Source: Bacteroidia bacterium
Lineage (GTDB): Bacteria > Bacteroidota > Bacteroidia > Bacteroidales > VadinHA17
Length of the DNA stretch: 55,149 nucleotides
Assembly: GCA_026391475.1 (NCBI GenBank)
Contig: JAPLED010000043.1
Span: 1 to 55,149, forward strand
Direction of reading: 5' to 3'
Shown here: positions 9,313-17,363 of the stretch, piece by piece
Numbering within the stretch: position 1 is the stretch's first letter
Layout: each line of letters begins with the position of its first letter
The notes under the pieces: model-generated
What the model was told of the DNA's origin: nothing
Databases searched by the model: none
What the model saw: only the letters and a program-made list of their open reading frames with translations
Position numbers and translations under genes: made by a program

Positions 9313-9708
9313 ATGAAAACTTATATTCTTTTACTTTTAGCCTGTATATCAATATCTAATAGCTTATATTCTCAGAAGTTTAAAAAGCCAATCGACTATA
9401 GATTCAAGAATGGAGAAAACGGTTATGTCTCATTTTTTTCTAAAAATATTAACTTCCCTGTCCCAGCAATAAAAAATGGGACAATTGGTAATTCAATAAT
9501 CAGGATCTCATTAAATCCCAAAGGAGAAATAAATGAAATAAATATCATTAATCCGATTGACAGTACTATTGACAATGAAGTGCTTCGAGTTATTTACCTG
9601 TCCAAAAGCCTTTGGAAAGAATGTGACACAATCAACCAGGATGATAATAAAATTTTCAACTTCGCGGATGGGTTTTCACTCGATGAATTAAATAAAGACC
9701 AAGATTAA
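9313..9708 (+). CDS. exported TonB C-terminal-like protein
   Basis: This 131-residue protein has a signal peptide (MKTYILLLLACISISNSLYSQ) and one domain resembling the TonB C-terminal fold: NFPVPAIKNGTIGNSIIRIS, then LNPKGEINEINII, then DNEVLRVI. TonB C-terminal domains grip outer-membrane receptors. This short stand-alone form without a membrane anchor more likely acts as a small periplasmic adaptor. The frame is open upstream to 9136, but that part contains a repeat motif shared with 9811-9870 and codes for a Gly/Pro-rich stretch with no signal. The start at 9313 is therefore preferred. Confidence 0.65.
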   Translation: MKTYILLLLACISISNSLYSQKFKKPIDYRFKNGENGYVSFFSKNINFPVPAIKNGTIGNSIIRISLNPKGEINEINIINPIDSTIDNEVLRVIYLSKSLWKECDTINQDDNKIFNFADGFSLDELNKDQD

Positions 9709-9928
9709 TATCGGGTATAGTATATAACCTTTTCACAATATTTGAAAAGAAAATTTTGTAGGATAATTATGCTGAAAATATCTCAAACATCAATTAACTC
9801 TTTACTCAGTACCGAGATAGCAATATCCCGGAACGCACATGATAACAAATATTGCATCACATCAATGAGTCGATAACAGTTACTTAACTAAACACGCTAC
9901 TGCAAGCGAATATTAAAATTTATCCACA

Positions 9929-10918
9929 ATGAAAAAGTTAATTTTATTATTTCTTTTCATCAATGTCAATTTAGTTGCTTATAACCAAGTTATTAAAGGA
10001 ACTATCTTCGACAATAAAACCAAAAACATAATTTATTCCGCATCAGTCTATTTTAACGGAACGTCTGTTGGGGTTCTGTCAGATGAGAATGGAAATTTCC
10101 GGTTAGATATCTCAAAATATCGTTCAATGCCCTTAACAATAAGTGCTATAGGATATTATTCTGTCACTCTTACTGATTTTTCAACGAATAAACCGAATTT
10201 AGTTTATATGAACCCTAAGTTATTTGAATTGAATGAAGTTGTCGTGAATGCTAAATCACAAGCCTGGAAAAGAAGGGAAAATTTAACAATTTTCAGAAAT
10301 GAATTTCTTGGAACAACCGGAAATGCAATGAATTGTGAAATAACTAATGAGAATGACATTAGATTTAAATATAGCTCTGATAATGATACACTGAAAGCAT
10401 TCGCAACCAAACCAATCCTCGTCGACAATAAAGCATTAGGATATAAAATCACCTATTACCTTGATAAATTTGAGTATGATAAACAAAGTAAATCATTCCT
10501 TTTTAAAGGGAATATTATCTTCCAGGAGGATGCAACAACTAAAGGAACAAAAAAAATATTCTTTGAAAAAAAAAGAAATTACGCATATCTTGGATCGAGA
10601 ATGCATTTTTTCAGGGCGCTTTGGATGGATGATTTAAATTCAGCCGGATTTACTGTCAGAAATTCAGCAAATGAGACTATCAGTTATAAAAAAATAGTAT
10701 TTCAAAAAGATAGCCGCACAAAATATCTTAAATGCCCTGGAGGTCTGGGTATATCCTACTATACAAAACAGCCTACAAGCTTTATTATTTTTCTTAAAGA
10801 GAGTGTTTTTTTTGATCCGAATGGATATTTCGAACCAGACGGAATTACCTGGGAAGGCGAAATGGCAAGACAACGTATTGCGGACTTGGTGCCATATGAA
10901 TATTCAATCAATGAATAA
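9929..10918 (+). CDS. CarboxypepD_reg-like domain protein, exported
   Basis: This 329-residue protein has a signal peptide (MKKLILLFLFINVNLVAYNQ) followed by a CarboxypepD_reg-like beta-sandwich at about residues 21-105 (VIKGTIFDNKTKNIIYSASV, SDENGNFRLDI, LNEVVV). The rest (about 115-329) is an alpha/beta region I do not recognise. This layout is common in Bacteroidota envelope proteins, where the first domain is the one that also heads TonB receptors. No barrel is present. CTCTAACCCAATCG follows eight bases after the stop, a possible degenerate box A. Confidence 0.7.
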   Translation: MKKLILLFLFINVNLVAYNQVIKGTIFDNKTKNIIYSASVYFNGTSVGVLSDENGNFRLDISKYRSMPLTISAIGYYSVTLTDFSTNKPNLVYMNPKLFELNEVVVNAKSQAWKRRENLTIFRNEFLGTTGNAMNCEITNENDIRFKYSSDNDTLKAFATKPILVDNKALGYKITYYLDKFEYDKQSKSFLFKGNIIFQEDATTKGTKKIFFEKKRNYAYLGSRMHFFRALWMDDLNSAGFTVRNSANETISYKKIVFQKDSRTKYLKCPGGLGISYYTKQPTSFIIFLKESVFFDPNGYFEPDGITWEGEMARQRIADLVPYEYSINE

Positions 10919-11274
10919 CGACCTCTAACCCAATCGATTTAGTTAATTGAGTTCCCTAAGTATGTAGTGTCCTAAAGTAAACCGGATTTTATTGAGAAAT
11001 CTCTGCACATATTTCGGGATTGACACTCAGAACCTGTGGACAAAATTCATTACCAGAGAAAACAAAATAAGAACTAACCATAAAAACGAGTCAGGCAAAA
11101 TTGAGACAGCGATTAGGTTTGACCGGTAATGAAAAATATCTCAATAAGTTAAGCAACCTTTGAAGATATTGATCATCTTATCAATAAAGGTTAAAAATAT
11201 AAGAACGTACAAACAATTAATCCTTTAAGCAGATATTGTAAACTCTTTATTTTAAATTGCCTAAAAACAAAGTT
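10919..11274. other. intergenic spacer with degenerate repeat
   Basis: In 356 bp no gene was seen. ACCTCTAACCCAATCG (10921-10936) is box A-like. GGACAAAATTCATTACC (11038-11054) resembles the start of a 56-bp unit, and AACTAACCATAAAAA (about 11073-11087) recurs near 6338. This is the last spacer of the repeat-rich left region. Confidence 0.35.
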
Positions 11275-11898
11275 ATGAAATCATCATTATTGTTCATCCT
11301 AATGTTCCTGATGATCGTTTTCACGCTATTCTATGCTTGTGATAAAGTAACCGTTGAAATAACCAGTCCTCCTTTGCCTGTACATCGAAAAGATGAAAAA
11401 CCTAATACACCTGTACCCCTGGGTTGTATAAGGGGCTACTTCGGGGATTATTACATAACGTTTACACAGCATATTGAAAAGGTTCAGCCCATTGATAGCT
11501 TTTCAAATGTATACTTTTACGGGAGTTGCAATGATGCCCTGAAACAAATTAATTTAATCAGGTGTGATTCGGCTTTTGTCTTTGCCCTGTATATCATGGG
11601 ATATTCATTTGATTCATTACCTGCTACCCTTCCTGTGCCTTCCGAGTATGGAAAGTATTCTGAAATACAGTTCTACCCATTCCAGGATTGGAATAGTGGT
11701 TCACCTGAGCACTATACCATGGACGATTTTTATGGGAAAAACGTGTTTATTACCGATAAAACAGATGATATTCTTACAGGCACATTTGAGGGTATTCTAA
11801 GATCACCCGCAGGAGACATATTGCCTGTATCAGAAGGAGAATTTAAAATAAAAATCTTTAGAAAATACATGCCATGTGGACAGGACAATGGAAAATGA
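11275..11898 (+). CDS. lipoprotein of unknown function
   Basis: This 207-residue protein begins with MKSSLLFILMFLMIVFTLFYACDK, a signal with a lipobox-like FYAC at Cys22. It ends in CGQDNGK. The mature part contains GCIRGYFGDYYITF, the start of a beta-rich fold, and later DGFYGK-like turns (MDDFYGKNVFITDKTDDILTGTFEGIL). This last part resembles small beta-barrel proteins that test changes in ion or lipid binding, but I cannot name the family. ATG 11275 is chosen over TTG 11257 because it starts the signal peptide. Confidence 0.6.
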   Translation: MKSSLLFILMFLMIVFTLFYACDKVTVEITSPPLPVHRKDEKPNTPVPLGCIRGYFGDYYITFTQHIEKVQPIDSFSNVYFYGSCNDALKQINLIRCDSAFVFALYIMGYSFDSLPATLPVPSEYGKYSEIQFYPFQDWNSGSPEHYTMDDFYGKNVFITDKTDDILTGTFEGILRSPAGDILPVSEGEFKIKIFRKYMPCGQDNGK

Positions 11899-11960
11899 AA
11901 CTGTATATGTCGGTGAGATCGATAGAAATGAGTTTCCTGCCATATTGATTGACAAAACAT

Positions 11961-12221
11961 AAAAGAACTTTGTCTAATAATGGACAGCAGAAAGAAGGTA
12001 AGGTTATTGCTTCTTCAACAATTTACCTGAGATCTTTCTGGGGGGTTGATGGAAATAGCCAATATGCATTCAGTATGGATGGAAGAATATTTGAAACGTT
12101 AGGAGAATCTTATAAACTGACCTGGGGTAATTATCGTGGCGACAGGATAGGTATCTTCTCTTATAATTCAATTGAAGAAAAAGGTTATATAGATGTGGAT
12201 TGGTTTCATTATTGCTATTGA
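11961..12221 (+). pseudogene. C-terminal remnant of a GH43 beta-xylosidase-like enzyme
   Basis: About 85 codons match the end of Bacteroidota GH43 enzymes: NNGQQKEGKVIASSTIYLRS, FWGVDGNSQYAFSMDG, LTWGNYRGDRIGIFSYN and GYIDVDWFHY. These belong to the C-terminal accessory beta-sandwich, not to the catalytic propeller. Nothing upstream in this or another frame supplies the catalytic domain; the preceding gene is an unrelated lipoprotein. A start at 11949 exists but would give a domain with no catalytic part and no signal peptide. It is the scar of a deletion or rearrangement at the left border of the glycosidase cluster. Confidence 0.75.
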
Positions 12222-12355
12222 TTTTAAATTGAATATTATATAAATTTATAAGCCAAATATTTGGTTTTAATTTTCAATAACCCCATTTATCTTAACATAA
12301 ACCCCTTTCGGAATATGTTTTATTAATAAATATCATCAAAACATAATTATGAAAT

Positions 12356-13476
12356 ATGTATAAATTTTTCAATTCACATTTGAGGAAAATGACGATTTCG
12401 TTACAATTGTTACTTCTGTTTTCTGTAATTACAAATGCACAGGAAATCCGAAAACTGACTTTTGACGGCACACTCTGTGAACACAAACTTGCCATAAAAG
12501 ATCTGAATCCTGCATTACAGTCGGACTGGACTACATATACTCATCTGGTGATGGAAATTAGAACTTCTTCACCTCAGCGGTTCAGCGTGTGGCTATACCG
12601 GTCCGATGGGACACCGATCAGGGTTATGTTTCAGCCATTCGGACAAAATGTATGGTTCAGAGCCTCGCTTCCGCTTCAGTATTTTGTAGGAATGGACAAG
12701 TCAGGAAATGACCTGGCGTCGGCTAATAACCGCAGGACCAATTCTTTCTGGTTTTCCACATGGGGGCCATTCGGGGATATTAAGTCAATTGAATCCATCG
12801 GGTTTGCAATGCAGTATCCTGTCAATAAACCTACTGTTGAGATACGGGCTGTACATCTTTCTTCTCAGGATGAGGGATCGGAATTTCTTGAGAAACTGCC
12901 ATTGCTGGACGAATTTAATCAATGGGCTAATGCCGACTGGCCTGGAAAAATCAAAAGCAAAGAGCAACTGGCCAAAGAACTCGCTGATGAGGAAAAAACG
13001 ATGAACTACTGCGCACCAGCCGTATATTCGATGTTTGCAGTGTCAATGTATATGAATATGAGCCAATGTGGCAACTTGACAGGGTATACCGTTACACAGG
13101 ACGCCCGGTTCTGATCGGAGAATTTCATATCGGTGTTCCCGCTAATGGACTTGGAGCCGGATTAGTACAGGCAAAAGACCAGACAGAGCGTGGAATAGCA
13201 TACAGGTACTATGTAGAACAGGCCGCATCGCTTAGTTGTTTCCTTGGTGCTTACTGGTTCCAGTGGAGAGATGAACCTGTTATGGGTCGTGGTGACGGAG
13301 AGAACTATAACATCGGCTTTGTGGATGTAAATGACCGTCCTTATAAGGAACTTGTGGAAGCTGCCAAGGCCACCAATAAACGGCTTTACGATGTTCATTC
13401 CGGGAGGGTCTTGCCATTTAATAAGAGACCAAAGGCTTCAGATGCCGGAACACCTTCAAGTCCCTGGCGATTCTGA
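12356..13476 (+). pseudogene. agarase-like glycoside hydrolase (GH50-like), internal deletion and frame change
   Basis: The first part (12356 to about 13000) encodes a signal peptide and the N-terminal carbohydrate-binding-like domain, ending in a linker (PGKIKSKEQLAKELADEEKT). From about 13000 a different frame carries the C-terminal part of the catalytic barrel: FDVCSVNVYEYEP, RPVLIGEFHIG (Glu as likely nucleophile), YWFQWRDEP, GENYNIGFVDVNDRPY and LYDVHSGRVLPF. This resembles the closing part of beta-agarase-type enzymes. Roughly 300 residues of the barrel, including the acid/base region, are missing at the junction near 13000. The gene is therefore broken by deletion, not by a simple frameshift. 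The family call is from motif memory and could be a neighbouring clan-A family. Confidence 0.7.
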
Positions 13477-13497
13477 CATATATATTTCTAATACTTT

Positions 13498-14802
13498 ATG
13501 AAAATGTTAAAAACCATAAAAATTACTGTCTCACATCTGATCGTGTTACTGTTATCGGTTAATATGCCGGCGGTTACCGCTGGCGCTCCTGTGAGTTATG
13601 ATATTACCAAGTTTGGAGCTGTTGGCGATAGTAAGACTTTGAACACACGGGCTATCCAGGATGCGATCGATGCGTGTTCAGAAAATGGAGGAGGTGTGGT
13701 AATCATTCCCAAAGGGAGATTCATTACCGGAGCTATCTTCCTCAAACAGGGAGCCAATCTCAATATTGAGAAAGATGGAGTGCTGAAAGGATCTGTCAAT
13801 CAAGCTGATTATCTTCAGATTAATACCCGATGGGAAGGTGAAGAACGAGTATGGACATCAGCTCTGATCAATATTATTGATGTTAAGAATGTTGAAATTT
13901 CTGGTGAAGGTACTATCGACGGATCAGGAACAGAATGGCCTGGTTTTGGCCGTCAGAACAGCCAGCAGAGGCAGCAGCTTTCCCAGGCAGCCCGCGACAG
14001 CATAATGAAAATACCTCGCTTAGGCCGTCCCCGTCTTATTTGTTTTCAAAACTGCACAAAAGTCCGGATTTCTGATCTTAATCTCCGCAATCAGGCTGTA
14101 TGGTGTCTGCATATTCTTTATTGCAGGGATGTCGTTGTAAAAAACCTCAATATACGAGCTGCACATACTATTCCCAGCTCCGACGGGATCGATGTGGATT
14201 CGAGCAATGGCGTGATCATAACGGGCTGTTTTATTGATGTTAATGACGATTGCATTTCAATTAAATCGGGAAAAGATGCCAACGGATTACTGGTTAACCG
14301 GCCAAGTGAAAATATCTTAGTTAAAAAATGCCGGTTTGGGTACGGTCATGGAGGAGTAGCTATGGGTAGCGAAACTTCAGGCGGAATTCGTAATGTGAAA
14401 ATCATAAACTGCGATGTCGACTCAGGTAACTGGGCTCCTATCCGTTTCAAAACACAACCCAGCCGCAGTGGTGTTGTCGAAAAAATTGTTTACCGGAATA
14501 TCCGGATCAAAGATGCCAGGCAGGCTTTTGAGTTCAACATGGAATGGAGGATGGTTCCTCCAATTGCCCCGCCTGCAGAAGTTTTACCTATTGTCCGTAA
14601 TGTAAGGTTCATTAATATATCGGGTAATGTCAATTCACTGGGCATGATCCATGGACTGAAAGATAGTCCCATAACTGATGTGAAATTCAAAAAATGTAAA
14701 ATTTCGGCTCAGAGAGGACTAACTGTTGATAATGTAAGAGACATTGATTATTCAGGCCTTAGGGCAAATGTAAAAGAAGGACAGGTTATTATAAAAAAAT
14801 AG
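13498..14802 (+). CDS. GH28 polygalacturonase-like glycosidase
   Basis: This 434-residue protein starts with a signal peptide (about residues 1-29) and forms a right-handed beta-helix. All four GH28 motifs are visible: SSDGIDVD (Asp229), NDDCISIKSG (Asp250, Asp251), GYGHGGVAMGSE (His284) and RFKT (Arg316, Lys318). The opening YDITKFGAVGDSKTLNTRAI is the usual GH28 N-terminus. GH28 enzymes hydrolyse galacturonic acid linkages in pectin by inversion, here probably in the periplasm. It begins 21 bp after the broken agarase-like gene and ends 2 bp before the next GH2 gene, so it is probably co-transcribed with it. Confidence 0.9.
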   Translation: MKMLKTIKITVSHLIVLLLSVNMPAVTAGAPVSYDITKFGAVGDSKTLNTRAIQDAIDACSENGGGVVIIPKGRFITGAIFLKQGANLNIEKDGVLKGSVNQADYLQINTRWEGEERVWTSALINIIDVKNVEISGEGTIDGSGTEWPGFGRQNSQQRQQLSQAARDSIMKIPRLGRPRLICFQNCTKVRISDLNLRNQAVWCLHILYCRDVVVKNLNIRAAHTIPSSDGIDVDSSNGVIITGCFIDVNDDCISIKSGKDANGLLVNRPSENILVKKCRFGYGHGGVAMGSETSGGIRNVKIINCDVDSGNWAPIRFKTQPSRSGVVEKIVYRNIRIKDARQAFEFNMEWRMVPPIAPPAEVLPIVRNVRFINISGNVNSLGMIHGLKDSPITDVKFKKCKISAQRGLTVDNVRDIDYSGLRANVKEGQVIIKK

Positions 14803-14804
14803 TT

Positions 14805-17300
14805 ATGAAAAAGTATGCAATTGTTTTCAATCTTATCTTAATTAACATTCTGACTTTAAATGTGTGGTCTTCCATTCCGGAAGCACGTCAACGCTTACTG
14901 ATGGATTATAACTGGAAATTTATACAGTCAGACTTAAAAGATGCGGAAAAACAGATTTTTGACGATACCAAATGGCGGACTCTCAATCTTCCGCATGATT
15001 GGAGTATCGAAGGTGAATTTAAGGAAGATGCGATTACAAAAGGCCCCGGTGGTTATCTTCCGACAGGTATCGGGTGGTACCGCAAACATTTTAACTTAAC
15101 TTCAATTGGTAAAGGCCAGCAATTCTGGATTGAATTTGATGGCATCTATATGAACAGTGATGTCTGGATAAACGATCAGCACCTGGGCAAACATCCCTAT
15201 GGTTATACAAGCTTTTATTACGATCTGACTCCTTATATTAAAAAAGGGGAAAACATAATATCGGTCAGAGTAGATAATTCTGTTCAGCCCAACAGCCGCT
15301 GGTACTCAGGTTCAGGCATATACCGCCATGTGTGGTTGAATATTGCCGGTCCTGTTCATATCGGTCAGTGGGGAACGTATATTACCACACCGGAAGTAAA
15401 TTCATCATCTGCAACAATTACGGTCCGTACTTCAATTGAGAACCATTATCAGGTCACTAAGAATATTATATTAAGATCGGTTGTTATAAATGAATCCGGC
15501 AAGGAAATAGCAACTCTTGAAACTCCAGTTTCACTCGCTTCATCAGGCAAAACAGATATAGAACAAACCATAAGGGTCGCATCCCCCGAACTGTGGTCGA
15601 TTGATATGCCATCGTTATACACACTTCAATCATCAATATTAGAGGGGACAAAAATAAATGACAATCTTATTTCAACTTTTGGTATCCGGAAAATTGAGTT
15701 TGATAAGGATAACGGCTTTCTTCTGAACGGAAAGCATGTAAAGATAAATGGAGTGTGCTTGCATCACGATGCAGGTTGCCTTGGCGCTGCAGTTCCGGAA
15801 CAGGCATGGGTAAGGCGGTTACAATTACTGAAAGAAATGGGCTGCAATGCCATCCGGACATCACATAACCCACCGGCTCCGGAATTCCTTGATCTTTGTG
15901 ATAAGATGGGATTCCTGGTAATGGATGAGGCTTTTGATGAATGGGTTGAAGCGAAAGGTCAGGTGCTATACGGGTATCATAAATATTTTGCAGAATGTTC
16001 GCAGTCTGATCTGGTTTCCATGATTCACAGGGATAGAAACCACCCATCAATCGTGATATGGAGCGCCGGAAATGAAGTTCCGGATCAGGTAAAAGAAAAT
16101 GGCAGTGAAACACTTCGAAAACTAATCGAAACATTTCATAAGGAAGATCCTACCCGGCAGGTAACACAGGCCAATGACCGGATTGCTGCAGGCGACGGCC
16201 CAGCAAAACTTTCTTTCATTGAGTTGCTTGATATTGTCGGCTATAATTATGTTGACAGATGGTATGAACGCAGGGAGTTATATTACAGCATCGACAAGCA
16301 CGACCATCCGGATTGGAAAATGATAGGAACAGAAAATGTCTCCATTGGCGGACTTCGGGGTCAGTATTCTATTGGTAAGGAGACGTCAGGCAACAGGCCA
16401 TTCCGTTCCGGAAGCTACAGGACAAGTATGATTGAGGCTGAAGAATTATGGAAATTTACTGCAGTGAATGACTATGTTATTGGTGATTTTATGTGGACGG
16501 GAATTGATTATCTTGGAGAAGCCGGTTGGCCGAATAAGAGTTCAAGTTCAGGTGTTATTGATCTATGCGGCTTTCCAAAAGACGGGTATTATTTTTATCA
16601 GAGCCAGTGGACCAAAAAACCGATGGTTCATCTTTTCCCTCATTGGAATTGGGCCGGTCATGAAGGCCAGGTCATTTCGGTAATAGCATATACAAATTGC
16701 GACAGTGTCGAGCTTTTCCTGAATGGAAAGTCATATGGTACAAAAACTTATGTCTTCCCCCAGCAGGGACATTCTAAAAGCTGGATTGGATATGCCCGTC
16801 CATATGTTGCACCTACAACATCCGACCTGCATCTTTCGTGGGATGTGCCTTACGAACTGGGCACTCTGAAGGTTATTGGTAAAAAAGGCGGAAAAATTGT
16901 GAGTGAAGAGGTACATACAACTTCCAAACCTGCAGCTATACGTCTGTCAGCAGATAGAAAAGACTTAACTGCTGATTCCCATGAAATTGTAAATATCAAA
17001 GCAGAAATTATTGACGAGAACGGATTGATCGTTCCCGACGCAAACAACCTTATTGAATTTAAAGTTGAAGGAGAGGGAGTATTGATAGGAACTGATAACG
17101 GCAATCCTCAGGATAAAACCCGGATGAAGAGCAAACAGCGCAATGCCTTTAACGGACTGGCGCTTGCCGTAATCCAATCGACTGAAAAAAGCGGGGATAT
17201 ACGTATAATTGCTGTTTCTGATAACCTTAAAGATGCAGTTCTGCGAGTCATTTCGAACAAATCAGATAATTATTCGAAAACAATTGTCAATCTTCATTAA
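14805..17300 (+). CDS. GH2 beta-galactosidase-like enzyme
   Basis: This 831-residue exported protein has the usual GH2 order: jelly-roll sugar-binding domain (about 35-190), immunoglobulin-like domain (195-295), TIM barrel (300-590), then C-terminal beta domains with a DUF4982-like section and an Ig-like end. The acid/base is Glu424 in IWSAGNEVPDQ; the nucleophile is Glu510 in MIGTENVS. The barrel motif RTSHNPPAPEFLDLCDKMGF is typical of Bacteroidota beta-galactosidases. It removes beta-linked galactose, or a related sugar, from side chains. The gene starts 2 bp after the GH28 stop, which indicates one operon. Confidence 0.9.
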   Translation: MKKYAIVFNLILINILTLNVWSSIPEARQRLLMDYNWKFIQSDLKDAEKQIFDDTKWRTLNLPHDWSIEGEFKEDAITKGPGGYLPTGIGWYRKHFNLTSIGKGQQFWIEFDGIYMNSDVWINDQHLGKHPYGYTSFYYDLTPYIKKGENIISVRVDNSVQPNSRWYSGSGIYRHVWLNIAGPVHIGQWGTYITTPEVNSSSATITVRTSIENHYQVTKNIILRSVVINESGKEIATLETPVSLASSGKTDIEQTIRVASPELWSIDMPSLYTLQSSILEGTKINDNLISTFGIRKIEFDKDNGFLLNGKHVKINGVCLHHDAGCLGAAVPEQAWVRRLQLLKEMGCNAIRTSHNPPAPEFLDLCDKMGFLVMDEAFDEWVEAKGQVLYGYHKYFAECSQSDLVSMIHRDRNHPSIVIWSAGNEVPDQVKENGSETLRKLIETFHKEDPTRQVTQANDRIAAGDGPAKLSFIELLDIVGYNYVDRWYERRELYYSIDKHDHPDWKMIGTENVSIGGLRGQYSIGKETSGNRPFRSGSYRTSMIEAEELWKFTAVNDYVIGDFMWTGIDYLGEAGWPNKSSSSGVIDLCGFPKDGYYFYQSQWTKKPMVHLFPHWNWAGHEGQVISVIAYTNCDSVELFLNGKSYGTKTYVFPQQGHSKSWIGYARPYVAPTTSDLHLSWDVPYELGTLKVIGKKGGKIVSEEVHTTSKPAAIRLSADRKDLTADSHEIVNIKAEIIDENGLIVPDANNLIEFKVEGEGVLIGTDNGNPQDKTRMKSKQRNAFNGLALAVIQSTEKSGDIRIIAVSDNLKDAVLRVISNKSDNYSKTIVNLH

Positions 17301-17363
17301 GTACACAAACCCCTGACTATTGATTTAAGTCTTTTACTCTAATAATTTAACCGTAAAAATGTT

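Noticed and set aside
11888-11962. Short + strand frame after the lipoprotein gene
   Set aside because: About 24 codons with no motif; it more likely belongs to the decayed junction before the GH43 remnant.
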